Shown in pieces: positions 53,701 through 64,000 of a DNA stretch of 64,000 nt (position 1 is its first letter; each line of letters starts with the position of its first letter). The DNA lies in assembly GCA_002197995.1 (NCBI GenBank), contig NGZR01000007.1, forward strand, positions 1,384,399-1,448,398. The letters run 5' to 3'. Position numbers and translations under genes: made by a program. This DNA comes from Gaeumannomyces sp. JS-464 (taxonomy: Eukaryota; Ascomycota; Sordariomycetes; Magnaporthales; Magnaporthaceae). Below the pieces are notes generated by a model that saw only the letters and a program-made list of their open reading frames with translations, made no database searches and was not told where the DNA came from.

Positions 53701-54490
53701 GGATGCGCACACGTACCAGCGGTTACTGTTCCTGGACTCGACTCTAGACGGTATAATCAAGCGGTTCGAGGACGAATTTCCCGACACCAGGGAGTTTGCT
53801 GCCGCTGACGAAACAGCCCCTTCGTCGTCTCCGGGGTCCGCCGTCGCTCCGCCCTCAATGCCGCTCGCAACGTCGTTCGGGTCTGATGCGGATCACACGG
53901 GTGTCGGATCAGACGCGGAAGACGACGAGGATGGCGGCAGTGGGCGATTGCTGCTGGGGCGGCCCAGCAAGCCGCTCTCGCGGTCCAACTCGCTCATCTC
54001 GGTGACATCCAAGGGCCTGACTGAGGAGGAAGGGCGTGTGCTGCGGGCCGGGCACAAGTTCCGGAGCGGCTGGATGGTGACGCAGCAGCACTACGACCTG
54101 CTGTCGGCGGGCGAGGAGTGGGCCACGGCCGGGGTGGGTGGGGTGGGCAGCGACCCCAACCACGCGCGGCTGCTGCACGAGCTGCTCGAGGAGGTGGACG
54201 ACCCGGAGCTGAACAAGCAGATCGAGCGGGACGGGGTCGTGGCCGTGTTCAGGGACCAGCGCGAGCGGATCCGGGACAGGCTACGGAGTGCGGACCCGGA
54301 GCACTGGGAGCGGTTCGAGGAGAGCCAGCGCATGGCGCGCGCCAACGTCAATGTCTCGTCCGAGGCCGGCGGAAAAGAGCAGCAGGCGCCGCACAAGGAG
54401 TCGGGCGCTGGCGGTGACGACAAGACGACGAGGCCGCGGATCGACTCTGCGGAGGCGGCTGCGGGCGATGAGGTTGCCGTATGCGACTGA
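50713..54490 (+). CDS. Large leucine-rich-repeat (RNI-like) protein, one frameshift
   Basis: Intracellular fungal-specific scaffold protein of about 1,258 residues. The N-terminus is disordered and Pro/Ser-rich, with a Gly run (residues 158-180). NVDRNRERCALAELNQSKLR and VAFCVDVEIAPMPKY follow; in my memory this block belongs to fungal LRR proteins sometimes annotated as cell wall biogenesis / microtubule-binding Mhp1, an uncertain name. A Lys/Glu-rich coil lies at about 51,590-51,710. NPVRIYRRCCQLRETPILKK opens the LRR part, with repeats such as VKEVVLENCGLNDEGLRVIL, VERLVLKNNKIGPEGW and VKRLGLARNDMDRAGV. The C-terminal part (from 53,420, DDDYVIGGTGVVKALACCLK) is in another frame: near 53,390-53,402 there is one extra base or two missing ones. 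It ends with an acidic and coiled region. No intron is required. Confidence 0.82.
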
Positions 54491-57400
54491 CAGCCGTTCT
54501 TCTTTCTTTTCTCTCCTTTTCTTGGATGGATAGCTGTTCCTGTATTTGTGGCGTCTATACTGTCTTTTTTTTCCTCCTTTGCATCTAGCCACCAACTCTA
54601 GTATACATACAAAGAAGGGTTTTTATCGCGAGAGACGGGCGCATCCATATTTGGTGGCTTGTTTTTTCATAGCCTGTTCTGTTTATTCCGTGTACAACAA
54701 GAAATAACAGCATTCGGTGGCCGATGGTGTAGGAGTCACTAGGGGCTTGAGATGAATATGCATTGACGGGGAAGCATAGCATATTGCCTCCAGATACCAT
54801 CCGCCTTATCTCGACATACCCGTGTCGGGTGTCTAGCCCACGCCATAGGCGTAACGTTGATAGTCACGATCGACAGGCTAGTTTACGACAAAAAAAAGGT
54901 GGCAAACTGCCTGCCTTTTTTTTTTCCTTTTCGATCCGTTTACCCGCCTTTCCTTCGTCTGCCTCAATGCTCAGCCCAGAACCCCCACAGCTCGAAGTTG
55001 CTAGCTCAACCCTGGATTCGTAGAGAGCGCATCCCCGCATCTTAGGCTTAAGAAGTGAACACTCCGGAGACAAACGCCCGTTGAACGGACTGTGAAGCGC
55101 GAGCATGTACGCCATGGGCCGAGGATAGCCACACGTATAATGCCCATAGCGAGAGGGAAGGGTGAGAAAAGCCAGTCGGATAGCACCCGACAAAAATCTG
55201 CGACCCTGCTGTTTGAGAAGTCCGACAAGAGTCGAGTTGCCGTATCATGCACGTCGAGGCAAGGCAGGCACAAAGATAAGGAAGACCACGATAGCTCCCT
55301 GGTGTTTTGATAGGCAGAGGAAACAGAAAACACCGATCAAATAATGGCGTGTTGAGAGATCCGGGCGGCCTCTGGCACGGTGCAGCAGGGTGGTGGTGGT
55401 CTGGGGCATGGGAACAAGACCCAGCATGCTGTGAGAAGCGTGGAAACGATAGATCGGCCGATGGTCAGGCACGGGCTTGTTAAGGTCGGGGTTGTTGGTT
55501 TGGTAGCGAGTGTGGGAAGTGGGAAGCAGGAGGCGGCATATCCTGGGCGAGGGCGTGTGTCTCTGGTCATTTCTCCGCTCCCGCGCGGTCTTTCTTTTCT
55601 GTGTGCATCCCGTGGATATAGGTACCAACCGAGAGAGGCCAGGCCTATGTCAGGTTCTCGGCAGGAGACCGGATGCTCTCTATCCGTTGATCATTCGTTT
55701 TTGGTTGCCCTTCTGGCGGGAGAGGACCAAGAAGAACCTTTTTTTTTTTTTTTCACGCAGCACAAGCCACCACGTGGATCACCAGATGGACAGCAAGCAG
55801 AACCAGCGGCCCGGGCATGCCCCAGTCCCCCAGTTACTCGCGATGCCGCATCAGTGTAAGGAAGGTGTATGCGGATCGCGTTCTCTGTGGTCGGAAACCT
55901 GAGCGAGGGTGTTCCAGGGCTTCTGCAGATCCGTGACTCTGGGCAAATCGAGGGAGGGTGGCCCCGAGAGCGGTTTGCGAAAGGGAAGTGCCGCCGCGTT
56001 GGGGGAACACGGTTGGGGATGCCTTGATAGGAAAATACGGGGGAACACAGAAGGGGTCCTGCATGTGCGCTCGCGACTTGTGCGAAGGAGGGATATCCCA
56101 CCCGAAGACGGGCAACAAAAACATGTTGAACAATAAGACGTGCGTGCATGCTTCGGACGATGGAACGAGATAGATTCGATCCGATAGGCTGGCCCCGGCT
56201 TGGACACGCTGAGTTGAGCTCACGTGCCGTCCCCACTCCCCTCCTGTGCGAGTCGTCGTTGAGGCTTCCACGTCGGCCCGTGGAAATGTGAAAAGCCACC
56301 GTCGGGCCAGCCGCAATTTTTCTTCTTAGTTCTGCATTGGAGGCGCAGGGGCTTCATCAAAAACTCCAGCGAATCCGCCATCCGACGCCTCTTCTGGAGG
56401 ACCACCCGGACGACAAGGTCTTTGTTATGCAGCACAAAAATGTGACGGCCGAGCCAACGACTGGACGGAGTTCGCCTCAGGCCTGCATTTGAGGCTGAAA
56501 AAAAGAAAGTCCCCGCTTGAGCAATGCTCGCCAGAGGTGGGTAGGACAGGCAGGCGGTCCCCACCCAGCCTTGGCGTCGACCCAAGCAGACACCCATGAC
56601 CTTTGAAGACTTTTTGAAACAGCGTCGAGCAGGGCTGTGCCTGACGCATGAACACACACCACCCCTGGCACCCCCTCGACGACTCCTCCCATCCTCCCTG
56701 CCGGGCAACCAAAACCAAGCAGGGCCAGTCGATGTTGGCCAGAAGGGCAAAAACGAGGCACCGTATCTGCTCCCTCTCGCAAATGCCGCAACATCGGGCC
56801 AGCGAGGATCCCAGGACCACGGCGGTTTTGGCCTGTCACCGAACCATTATTGTATGATTGGAAACCAGCTAATTATCGGACACATGGCAACACGAACGCA
56901 ACGCGACGGGCGCTCTACGGACGTGTCGTTTTGCGCCGGGTGTTCTTTGCCTACTACCTAGGGTTTTGACCGAGCTTCAGGCCGCCGCGAAAAGGAACCA
57001 GCTCCATCCGGACCAGAGCCGGAGCCAAGGTCAGCCTGTGCTGTGTGCAGCGGGCGCTGTCGACAGCAGCTCCGTTGTGCATGATGGTCAGCTGGGATAC
57101 ACCCTTGCGGGCGTTTCAATGCATCGCGCGCAACTTCGAGAGGCCGCTCCTCTCGTCTTGGCAACTCCTTTTCAAGGAGAAAAAGAAGAGAAAAAGAAGA
57201 GAAAAAGAAAAAAAGAAACGACCCCCTTTTTTGCGTTTTTGTTTTTCATGATCTTGCTTTTGAGTTTTTCTGTTGCTTTTTGTCGCGGTGGAGATTTCTC
57301 CTTTCTTCCCTGTTCGGCCCATTCCCCTGTCAAAAACGAGGGTCGAAGACGGTCCGAGGGAGGAAATCGTGCTTCGACGGTGCCGAGGCACGCGACGACA

Positions 57401-59244
57401 ACGTGACGTGTGATTCCAACGTTCGCCCGCGTTGAAACTGCACCTGATTCCTGAAGCTGCAGAATGTTTGGTTCGTTTGCTAGCGCGAACCCAGAATAGT
57501 TCCCGCTCCTTCGGCGCCCAGCAGCTCCGAGATAAAGAAAGAAGCTTCCCGTCGGCTCACCGCCTGCTGGACGGGACGGGAAAGAGTCCAACATTGGCCA
57601 CACCGTCGGTGTCGCCCCATCGACGTCTCCCACGGGCGCACGGCTCTTGGCCGACGTCGCATTCGCCGACGGCTCGAAGCGCGTGCTGCTCTGGAAGTTC
57701 CGAAAAGAAAAAGAAAAAAGGAAAAAGGGCTCCACTGCATCGATCGCGGTGCATGGGGGGCAGCTCAGGTGGGCCTATTCTTGGTCTGAAACCCAATTTA
57801 ATCGTCGGCACTTCTTGAGCTGACAGCAGGGAAACATGTGGGGGGTGGGCTTGTGGCCGTCAGCCAGTCAGGCTGGAAACAGATGAAAGGGGGAGCAAAA
57901 GTCGCATCCGCCCGCGCCCTCGCTCCCCAATAGGGCAGCACTGCGACTGTTTCGCCGCCTGAAGGCCCTGCAGGCGTCGTCGCGACCAGACGCGCTGGCT
58001 TTGCGGGCTTTGTGGGTTTGATTCAGCCAGAAGATGTCTGCACCCGCGTCACTGGATCCACGACAAATGGAAGCTGAAGAAACGAGGAAGAAACGAAGCT
58101 TCTCCAACCGCTGCAACTGTGTGGTGATGGTGATGGGCCCCGATCCCACCCCTGCTCCCTCGCGCAGCCGTCGCGCCAAAAGACGCACGCTATCTCACGT
58201 CTCGGGACGCTAGTCCGAGGCCGCTGCATCGGCCGCCGATTGGCAGCAGCGCCGTCTGTCACCCGCATTGCAGGGGTTAATTATAGACCAACCACGACGC
58301 TCTCTGCCGCCCTTTTGGGATGTGCCGTTCCACCTCGACGTCCGCTGGTCCCAAAGTTGCCGCGCTTCCTTCCATCATGGTGCTGTCAACGTCGCATTGC
58401 CGACGCAACAGCAGCTCTGCTTCCTCGGCTGCCAGTCCTCGCCACCGTTCTGGGCACACGGCGAGATGGGCGGTGCAGCCTTGGACCCAGCGCCAACACC
58501 CACCGCGGACCCCGGCCAGGGCTGGACGAGGGTCTCCCCTGCCAGCTCAAGGTACTGTACATCGGACGCTAGGACGTCGCATCATGCTCGCCCGTACCCA
58601 GACCAGGAGCCCGGAAGGGCAGGCCACACAAACGCACACGCTTCCCAGGTTGAGTGCCCAGGACCTTGTCGCCGACGCAATGGGATCGCGTCTGTCGACG
58701 GACAGACGGGTGCTTCGGCCCCCGCTCGTTATGTGATGGATGGGCCAGGGACTGTGCTGCCATGATCCTCGCCGGGGTGCCATGGCGAACAACTGGGTTT
58801 CGAGACGGGCGGGGCCATTTATCGGTTACAAATGGGAGCCTGCTGCCCGGCTGGCTCCCCACGTCTCCTAACCCGCCTGTCCTCACAGCCTCCCTGCGGC
58901 CCCGCACCGTACCCCTTCACACCCCCTAACGCTGGACGTTGCCCCGTCCCAACATGTGTGCACTTTACGTCTTGTAGTAGGTATACCTACATCCCGCCCT
59001 GCCCTGCACTGCGCGGCCCTCGGCCCTCCCAGGTCACCCATCATCCCCATCGGTCGGTTCGCTTCCACTCCTTTAAGCAACTGCCAAACAACTCTCACAC
59101 ATCCTGGGGATGACACGATAGGGACACGGCATTATCCAACTTTTAGCCTGTGTCATCGAGGTTTTGATACCAACACCAAAACATCTTCAGAAAAGAAACA
59201 AAGGAAACAACAAGCAAGAGGGAAAGAACTTGGCTTGGCCCGGC
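54491..59244. other. Long intergenic region (4.75 kb), no gene recognised
   Basis: Unique DNA with many short overlapping frames on both strands, none with a family signal or plausible exon chain. It contains a 45-nt polypurine tract. From about 58,900 it is probably promoter and leader of the DUF6536 gene. A TAGGTATACCTA palindrome, related to the TACCTAGGTA motif, lies at about 58,978-58,989. Confidence 0.4.
57174..57218. repeat. Polypurine tract, 45 nt
   Basis: Only A and G from 57,174 to 57,218, with a GAAAAAGAA-type internal repeat. It could form triplex DNA or act as a promoter element. No gene start is near. Confidence 0.85.
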
Positions 59245-61998
59245 ATGGAGGTCGTCATACCACCAAGAGATCATGGCGCGTCAACATACAGGTATGAGTG
59301 GGATGAAAATGGGGCAGTGACAAACATTTCGAGGTAAGTAGACGGCGCGAGCGATCGAGCGAGCGGCCGTCAAGCGTGGACAAGCCGAGACTAACAGAAA
59401 CCGACTGCCGTGAATAGGGTGGCACCAGAGGAGAGGACAGGAAGTAGCGGCCTCAGGAGTAGGGCGGGAAGCAGCAGCCAGAACAGCCACAAGAAGACGC
59501 ACAACCATGGGAGGAGTAGAGGAGCCAGGCAGACGGTGCAGTGGCCGTTCCAGAGCACCGCCACCATCACGACGACAAATGTGACCGAGACGACGATAAG
59601 CCCCGTCGTGCCCATGTCGGCCTTCCACAACCTGCGCCGGGCGACATGGCAGATCCCGGGAAACCGCATCAGGGACAGCCAATACACGGTGGACCCGACC
59701 ATCGTGCCCGACTACGTCGCCAACTTCATCCGCGGCGAGACCCCCGAGACCCTGGCGCGCAAGAAGAACGACAGCCGCCTGGCGGAGCGCGGCGTCGACG
59801 TCGTGTCGGCTGACGGCGACAACCGCAACCTGCGGTCGAGGGCCGCCGCCTTCGACGGCTTCCCGGACCTCGACGTCGGCGACGGCATGCACAGCTTCAA
59901 CTCCAACTCGCGCCTGGTCGACAGCAGTGGCAACGGCGGACTCGAGGCCGGCACCGGATCGTCGAGGAGGCGGGCGGCTGCCTGGGCAGGTTCACCAACG
60001 GCGGGTGGCGGTCGGGCATCGAGCTGAACGCGCTGCTGGCGCTGCTCGTCTTTGTCATCGGCCTGGCTGCCTGATCTGGGCCGTGGCGTCGTCCAAGATG
60101 CTGGTCGGCGGCGGCGACGCCGTCATATTCTCGGGCTCGTGCGAGGCCGCCTCGCGCGTCAGCTGGGGCCTGCACGCCCTCGTCAACGTGCTCGGGCTGG
60201 CGCTCCTCGCGGGCGCCAACTACGTCTACCAGGTCCTATCGAGCCCGGACCGGGCCGAGGTCGACGCCGCTCACGCCAAGACCAAGTGGCTGGACATTGG
60301 CATCCCGTCGCTGCGCAACCTCGCGCACATCTCGGCGCTGCGTGTCTTTGTCGCTCTGGTCCTGCTCGTGACGGCCGTTCTGACGCAGATAATGTTTGTG
60401 TTGCCAACCCCTTTTCCTAACCAACGCTCTCCAGAAAGCTGACCATCAACCCCCACTCACGCTCCAGCTATAATTCCGTAATCTTCACCTCCCAGACGGG
60501 CGTCGGATACAACCTCGTTGTCGTCAGCCAGCCTTTCCTGAGCGGAGCGCAGTTCAGCAACGCATCCTCCAACAACGACGGCGGCCTCGGCCGCGTCGAG
60601 ATCCTGGCGCTCCAGGACCAGGCCAACCGCAACGAGCTGGTCCGCATGTCGACGCCCGACTGCCTCGGCCGCTTCACCGGGAGCCTCGAGGCCGAGTTCA
60701 AGGCGGTCCTAATGGTCACGGGCCAGGGGTCGAGCGACAACTCGCTCGTCCAGACCAGGAGCCCGACGCCAGGTGGGAGCAACCCGGACGCGCGCAGCGT
60801 GACCCCCAACGCCGCCAACGACGTGCGGTTCTGTCTCGCGCAGCGCCGGGCCGCCGGCGAGCACATGTGCAAGGTGGACCTGAACGGATCTCTGCTGGGC
60901 ATTGTGGCGCTGCTCAACCTCGTCACCGTCATCTTCACCGTCGCCGCCTTCCTCAAGACGGCCGACTTCAGGCCCCTGGCCACCCTCGGCGACGCCATCT
61001 CGTCCTTCCTCCGCGACCCCGACACGACGACGGCCGATGCCTGCCTCATGACCAAGACGGACGTCTGGCAGCGCCGCTGGGGCCTCTGCGAGGCCAAGTA
61101 CTGGGTCCCGGCCACGCACTACTGGTTCCAGAGCGCCAGCCTCCCGCGCTGGGCCTTTGTCGCCGTCGTCTGGGCCGGCCTGGCTGGCCTGGCGGCGGCG
61201 GCGCTGGGCATCAACCTGCGCAACGCGCCCGTCGAGTCGGCCCTGTCGACCCTCGGCAGCGCCTGCTCGACGGCCGTGTACACGCTCCCCGCGTCAATCC
61301 CGGCCTCGGCGGCCGCGCTCATCGCGGCGGTGCCGCAGCTGCTCCTGGGCGTGCTCTACCTCGCGACCAACGCGCTCCTGACCACCATGTTCCTGAGCCA
61401 CGAGTCGTCGCTGCACGCGCTCGCGGACCCGCTGCCCCTGCGCGTCTCGTCGTCGCCCCGCGGCGCCCAGACCACCAGCTTCTACCTGACGCTGCCGCGC
61501 CCGGCCTCGTGGGTGCTCGCCGCCCTGTTCGCCGCCATGGGCTTCGTGCTCAGCCAGAGCGTCTTCGTCGTGGCCGCCACCACCACCACCACCGCCACCG
61601 CCGCCGCCACCTCGGCCGCCGAGACCGCCGGCGGCCGGCCGGACGTGGTGGCGCTGGGCTTCAGCGGCACGGGTCTCCTGGCCCTGCTGGCGGCGCTCGT
61701 CGCCCTGGCCGCGGGCGCGCTCGCCCTCGGCCTCCGCCGCGCGCCGGCGGCCGTGACGGTCAACGGGCAGGCGCTGGGCAACCCGCTAGTCCTGGACGCG
61801 GGCTCGTGCAGCGCCGTCGTCAGCGCGCGGTGCCAGCCGCTCCGCACGCTCGACGGCGTCGGCGACGAGGATGCCGATCTCGACGAGCGGCCGCTGTGCT
61901 GGGGCGTCGTGCGCCAGACGGCCGGCATGGTCGTCAGCCACTGCACCTACTCGGCCCGCGGGGTCGAGAGGCTCGACATGTCGAGGGCCTATGCTTGA
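59245..61998 (+). CDS. DUF6536 multi-pass membrane protein, two frameshifts
   Basis: Fungal-specific integral membrane protein of unknown function. Exons 59,245-59,333 (MEVVIPPRDHGASTYRYEWD start), 59,418-60,393 and 60,468-61,998; the introns have GTAAGT/CTAAC/AATAG and GTTTGT/CTGAC/CTCCAG signals. The DUF6536 core reads FTNGGWRSGIELNALLALLV, then SGSCEAASRVSWGLHALVNV, GANYVYQVLSSPDRAEVDAA and KTKWLDIGIPSLRNLAHISA, and after the intron IIYNSVIFTS, all matching the family order (G-W-R-x-G, C, H-x-x-x-N, N-Y-x-x-Q-x-L, L-D-I-G-x-P-S-x-R-N). At least five more spans and a Thr/Ala-rich loop follow, ending near HCTYSARGVERL. One base is missing at 59,952-59,957 and one at 60,064-60,072. Restored, the CDS is 2,598 nt, 865 residues. 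Confidence 0.87.
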
Positions 61999-62072
61999 GG
62001 CGTTTTCTCGTTCTTTTTTTTTTTTTTTTTTTGATTCGGAATTATAAATATACCACACACCACGCACATACA

Positions 62073-62092
62073 CCTACCTACCTACCTACCTA
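62073..62092. repeat. (CCTA)5 tetranucleotide repeat
   Basis: Five perfect CCTA units in the 3' region of the DUF6536 gene. CCTA is half of the recurring TACCTAGGTA palindrome, which may be chance. Confidence 0.85.
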
Positions 62093-63005
62093 CATTCATA
62101 CGATTTTGATCCGGACTCTGTGCTGCCGGATCACATCTTCCATTCTTTTCACACCTTCTCTTCTTGTCACTCGCTTTCTTGGACAGCTTCACTTCTTACA
62201 CCCCTTTTTTTTAACAACACACTCTCTCCCCCACAGGGAACCTTGTTCTTATTTTTAAACAAAAAAGCCCCGCACGAGTTGCGAATCGGTGGGCAATTAA
62301 ACATCTTAGGGTTGGCAGGTTCCGAAGGCAAATTTTTTTTGGAGGGGGTGCAGGAGCCAACACCCCCCTTCATGAAGGGATCTGATCTGGCGGTTGGTTG
62401 GGTTAGGTTTTGGGATGGGCAGGCTGACGGGTGGAAGGGGTGGTGGTTGTCGTGATTTTCCTTGAGTCGTGGGAGGGAAATAGGGGAATGGAAGAAGGCG
62501 AAAACAAAAAGGCGTTGATTATACCCTGGATGGCGGAACTCTTTGCTGCGAATCCTCGATGGAAATCTTTTTTCTTTTTTGTTTATTGTCTTTTTGGGGG
62601 ACTGGGCAGCGGATAATGGAATTGGAATTGCATGCAGATGGACAATTTCCAAAATCATCATGATCCAACTCTTTTCCGTCCCAGACAAAAACATACCTAT
62701 ACATCGTGGACAGGCGGCAGAACCTAAACCCGCCGGCTGTTTGTGGCTGGCTGGTGAGGCAATGTGTGCGCTGGGACATCCTCCCCCATCAGCCCATTTT
62801 CATGCAGGCTCCCCCATCGCCTGGCCCCATCTGCGGGCCCGCGCGCGCCGTCGGAGCTGGCCTAAGTGGGCTGATGTTGCTTTGATATGCGGGCGCTCTG
62901 ATTGGCCCGACGGCGCTCAAATAGCCCAAAAGGGGTCCCCTGGTGTGGGGAATGGGTGACCCAGTGTTGGTCAGGTCCCTGGCATGGCGCGCCAACACAG
63001 CTGCC

Positions 63006-63015
63006 TACCTAGGTA
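63006..63015. repeat. Intergenic palindrome TACCTAGGTA, copy 5
   Basis: Context CTGCCTACCTAGGTACCTACTAC, with further ACCTA half-sites on the right. Confidence 0.85.
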
Positions 63016-63441
63016 CCTACTACGGTGCATGCATACAGTTGGCGCCCTGCCTGGAACAAGTGGTGATCCCACCCAGCTGAACTGATGAAATGGCGGAGCT
63101 GCGGGCTGGGTTTTCCGTTTTTATTTTTATTTTATTTTATTATATGTACGTCAGTTCCCCGTCCATCCACCCAGAGTCACAGTCGTGCTCCATGTTGGAT
63201 GCCTGCTTTTGGGGTGGATTCCTGTTTGGTTCCTTTATTAATCCGCCGTAAGCCAGCCAGCCTGCAACTTTCCCATTCTTGCATCTTCCATCTCCCCTCC
63301 CCAGTTTCAGTTTCCGGCAACAAAAAACCCACGACGTCGCCCCTCCTTCCTTGACACCACAACAAGGCCCAGCAACCAACTTTTGCTATCCCAAAAAGAA
63401 AAAAGAGAAAGAAAAAAAAAACAGACAAACCCAGCACCGCA

Positions 63442-63714
63442 ATGTCCCCCTCGCATACCATGTCCGCCCACTGGGGCAAGCAGATCTACACCTCGTGGCG
63501 CCAGAGCCGCCAGGGCAGCACCACGGCTTCTTCCTCCTCCACCGCCCAGCCGCCCAGCCCGCTCCCGTCCCCGTCCGCCGCCCCGGGCCTGGCGGCGGGC
63601 GGCTACTTTGGCGAGAAGCGGTCCATGGACAGCGACCGCAGCGCCGGCGGCGGACCGAGTGCGCGCCAGTCGTCGTCGTCGGCGGCGGGGGGCTGGTTCG
63701 GCCGCCGCTCATGA
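63442..63714 (+). CDS. Small Ser/Gly-rich protein, 90 residues, function unknown
   Basis: Single-exon frame with a good start context (CCGCAATGTCC) after a purine-rich leader. It begins MSPSHTMSAHWGKQIYTSWR, then a Ser/Pro-rich low-complexity part, GLAAGGYFGEKRSMDSDRS, a second Ser run, and ends AAGGWFGRRS. The W-G-K-Q-I-Y...W head and the repeated G-G-Y-F-G / G-G-W-F-G pair look constrained. A CG-rich codon bias like the neighbours supports coding. No signal peptide or membrane span. I do not recognise a family with confidence. Confidence 0.6.
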   Translation: MSPSHTMSAHWGKQIYTSWRQSRQGSTTASSSSTAQPPSPLPSPSAAPGLAAGGYFGEKRSMDSDRSAGGGPSARQSSSSAAGGWFGRRS

Positions 63715-64000
63715 GCCGCCCGACCAACCCATCACTCGTTTTTTTTCCTTTTTGCAAATTGCATGAAAGAACCTGAGCCTACTCGCCTCGCTCTGATCCT
63801 GGAAAAGAAGGAGAAAAAAAAAAATCCACCAACTTTGTCGACAGGACACCGCGTTGGAGTGGCCGCCACCGCCGCTCGCCATCCCGCCTTCACTCGACTT
63901 ACACGGCACGCCTCCCCCCCCCCCCCCAACGAAACGACTCGTGCCAGCCTGCATACGGGGACCGATCACCCACGCCGGCCAAAAGTTCCACCACGCGAAG
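63715..64000. other. 3' flank at the right edge
   Basis: Includes a 14-nt poly-C (63,914-63,927). No gene recognised before the window ends. Confidence 0.4.

Larger units (their letters stand above)
61999..63441. other. Intergenic region
   Basis: Starts with a 19-nt poly-T (62,014-62,032) and a (CCTA) run, and has one TACCTAGGTA palindrome. It ends in a purine-rich leader (AAGAAAAAAGAGAAAGAAAA region) just before the small gene at 63,442. No other gene recognised. Confidence 0.45.

Noticed and set aside
59410..59417. Non-ATG start for the DUF6536 protein at GTG 59,410
   Set aside because: A true ATG exon at 59,245 with consensus donor, branch site and acceptor joins in phase and gives a family-like N-terminus.
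60867..62258. 463-codon plus-strand frame rich in Arg/Pro
   Set aside because: Out-of-frame shadow of the DUF6536 gene.

Overview
The window is nuclear DNA of a filamentous ascomycete, most likely a Sordariomycete. Genes have short introns (about 57 to 200 nt) with GTGAGT/GTAAGT-type donors and CTAAC/CTGAC branch sites. Coding DNA is GC-rich, and the families are fungal: DUF6536, DUF3433, heme-thiolate peroxidase, CE1 acetylxylan esterase, neutral ceramidase, and an RPL5 that starts MAFHKLVKN. The left quarter carries the mark of repeat-induced point mutation (RIP): CpA is rare, TpA is very common and CpG is kept.

Layout. Positions 1-16,219 are a transposon graveyard. It holds the 3' end of a Ty3/gypsy chromovirus with an LTR-like block, two head-to-head copies of a Tad1/I-type LINE (minus 1,856-4,335; plus 4,665-10,425), a second LINE 3' end (11,345-11,785), a repeat found twice in opposite orientation, a 30-nt poly-T and a 35-nt poly-G, and a complete but dead 3.27-kb Fot1/pogo DNA transposon with 72-bp inverted repeats and a TA target duplication (12,948-16,219). 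From 16.7 kb to the end the DNA is unique and gene-bearing: MFS transporter (+), membrane J-domain protein (-), acetylxylan esterase (+), mitochondrial malonyl-CoA:ACP transacylase (+), DUF3433 membrane protein (-), neutral ceramidase (+), a secreted repeat protein (+), a chloroperoxidase/peroxygenase-like enzyme (-), a gene-poor 7-kb stretch with coding relics, a small secreted protein (-), a HAD hydrolase (-), ribosomal protein L5 (+), a large LRR protein (+), a DUF6536 membrane protein (+) and a small conserved-looking protein (+).

There is no obvious pathway cluster. Three secreted enzymes or peptides, a ceramidase and several membrane proteins sit among housekeeping genes. The genes closest to a theme are the secreted set (esterase, peroxidase, the repeat protein with a Cys/His pattern, and the 4-cysteine small protein), which would suit a saprotroph or plant-associated fungus. 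I do not claim co-regulation.

A caution for all users: seven otherwise intact genes carry frameshifts. Ten can be repaired by one added base each, after which the spliced CDS lengths become exact multiples of three. This points to single-base deletions in the assembly rather than to pseudogenes. Splice sites were chosen by eye from consensus and frame, and transposon borders are approximate unless a target duplication is named.
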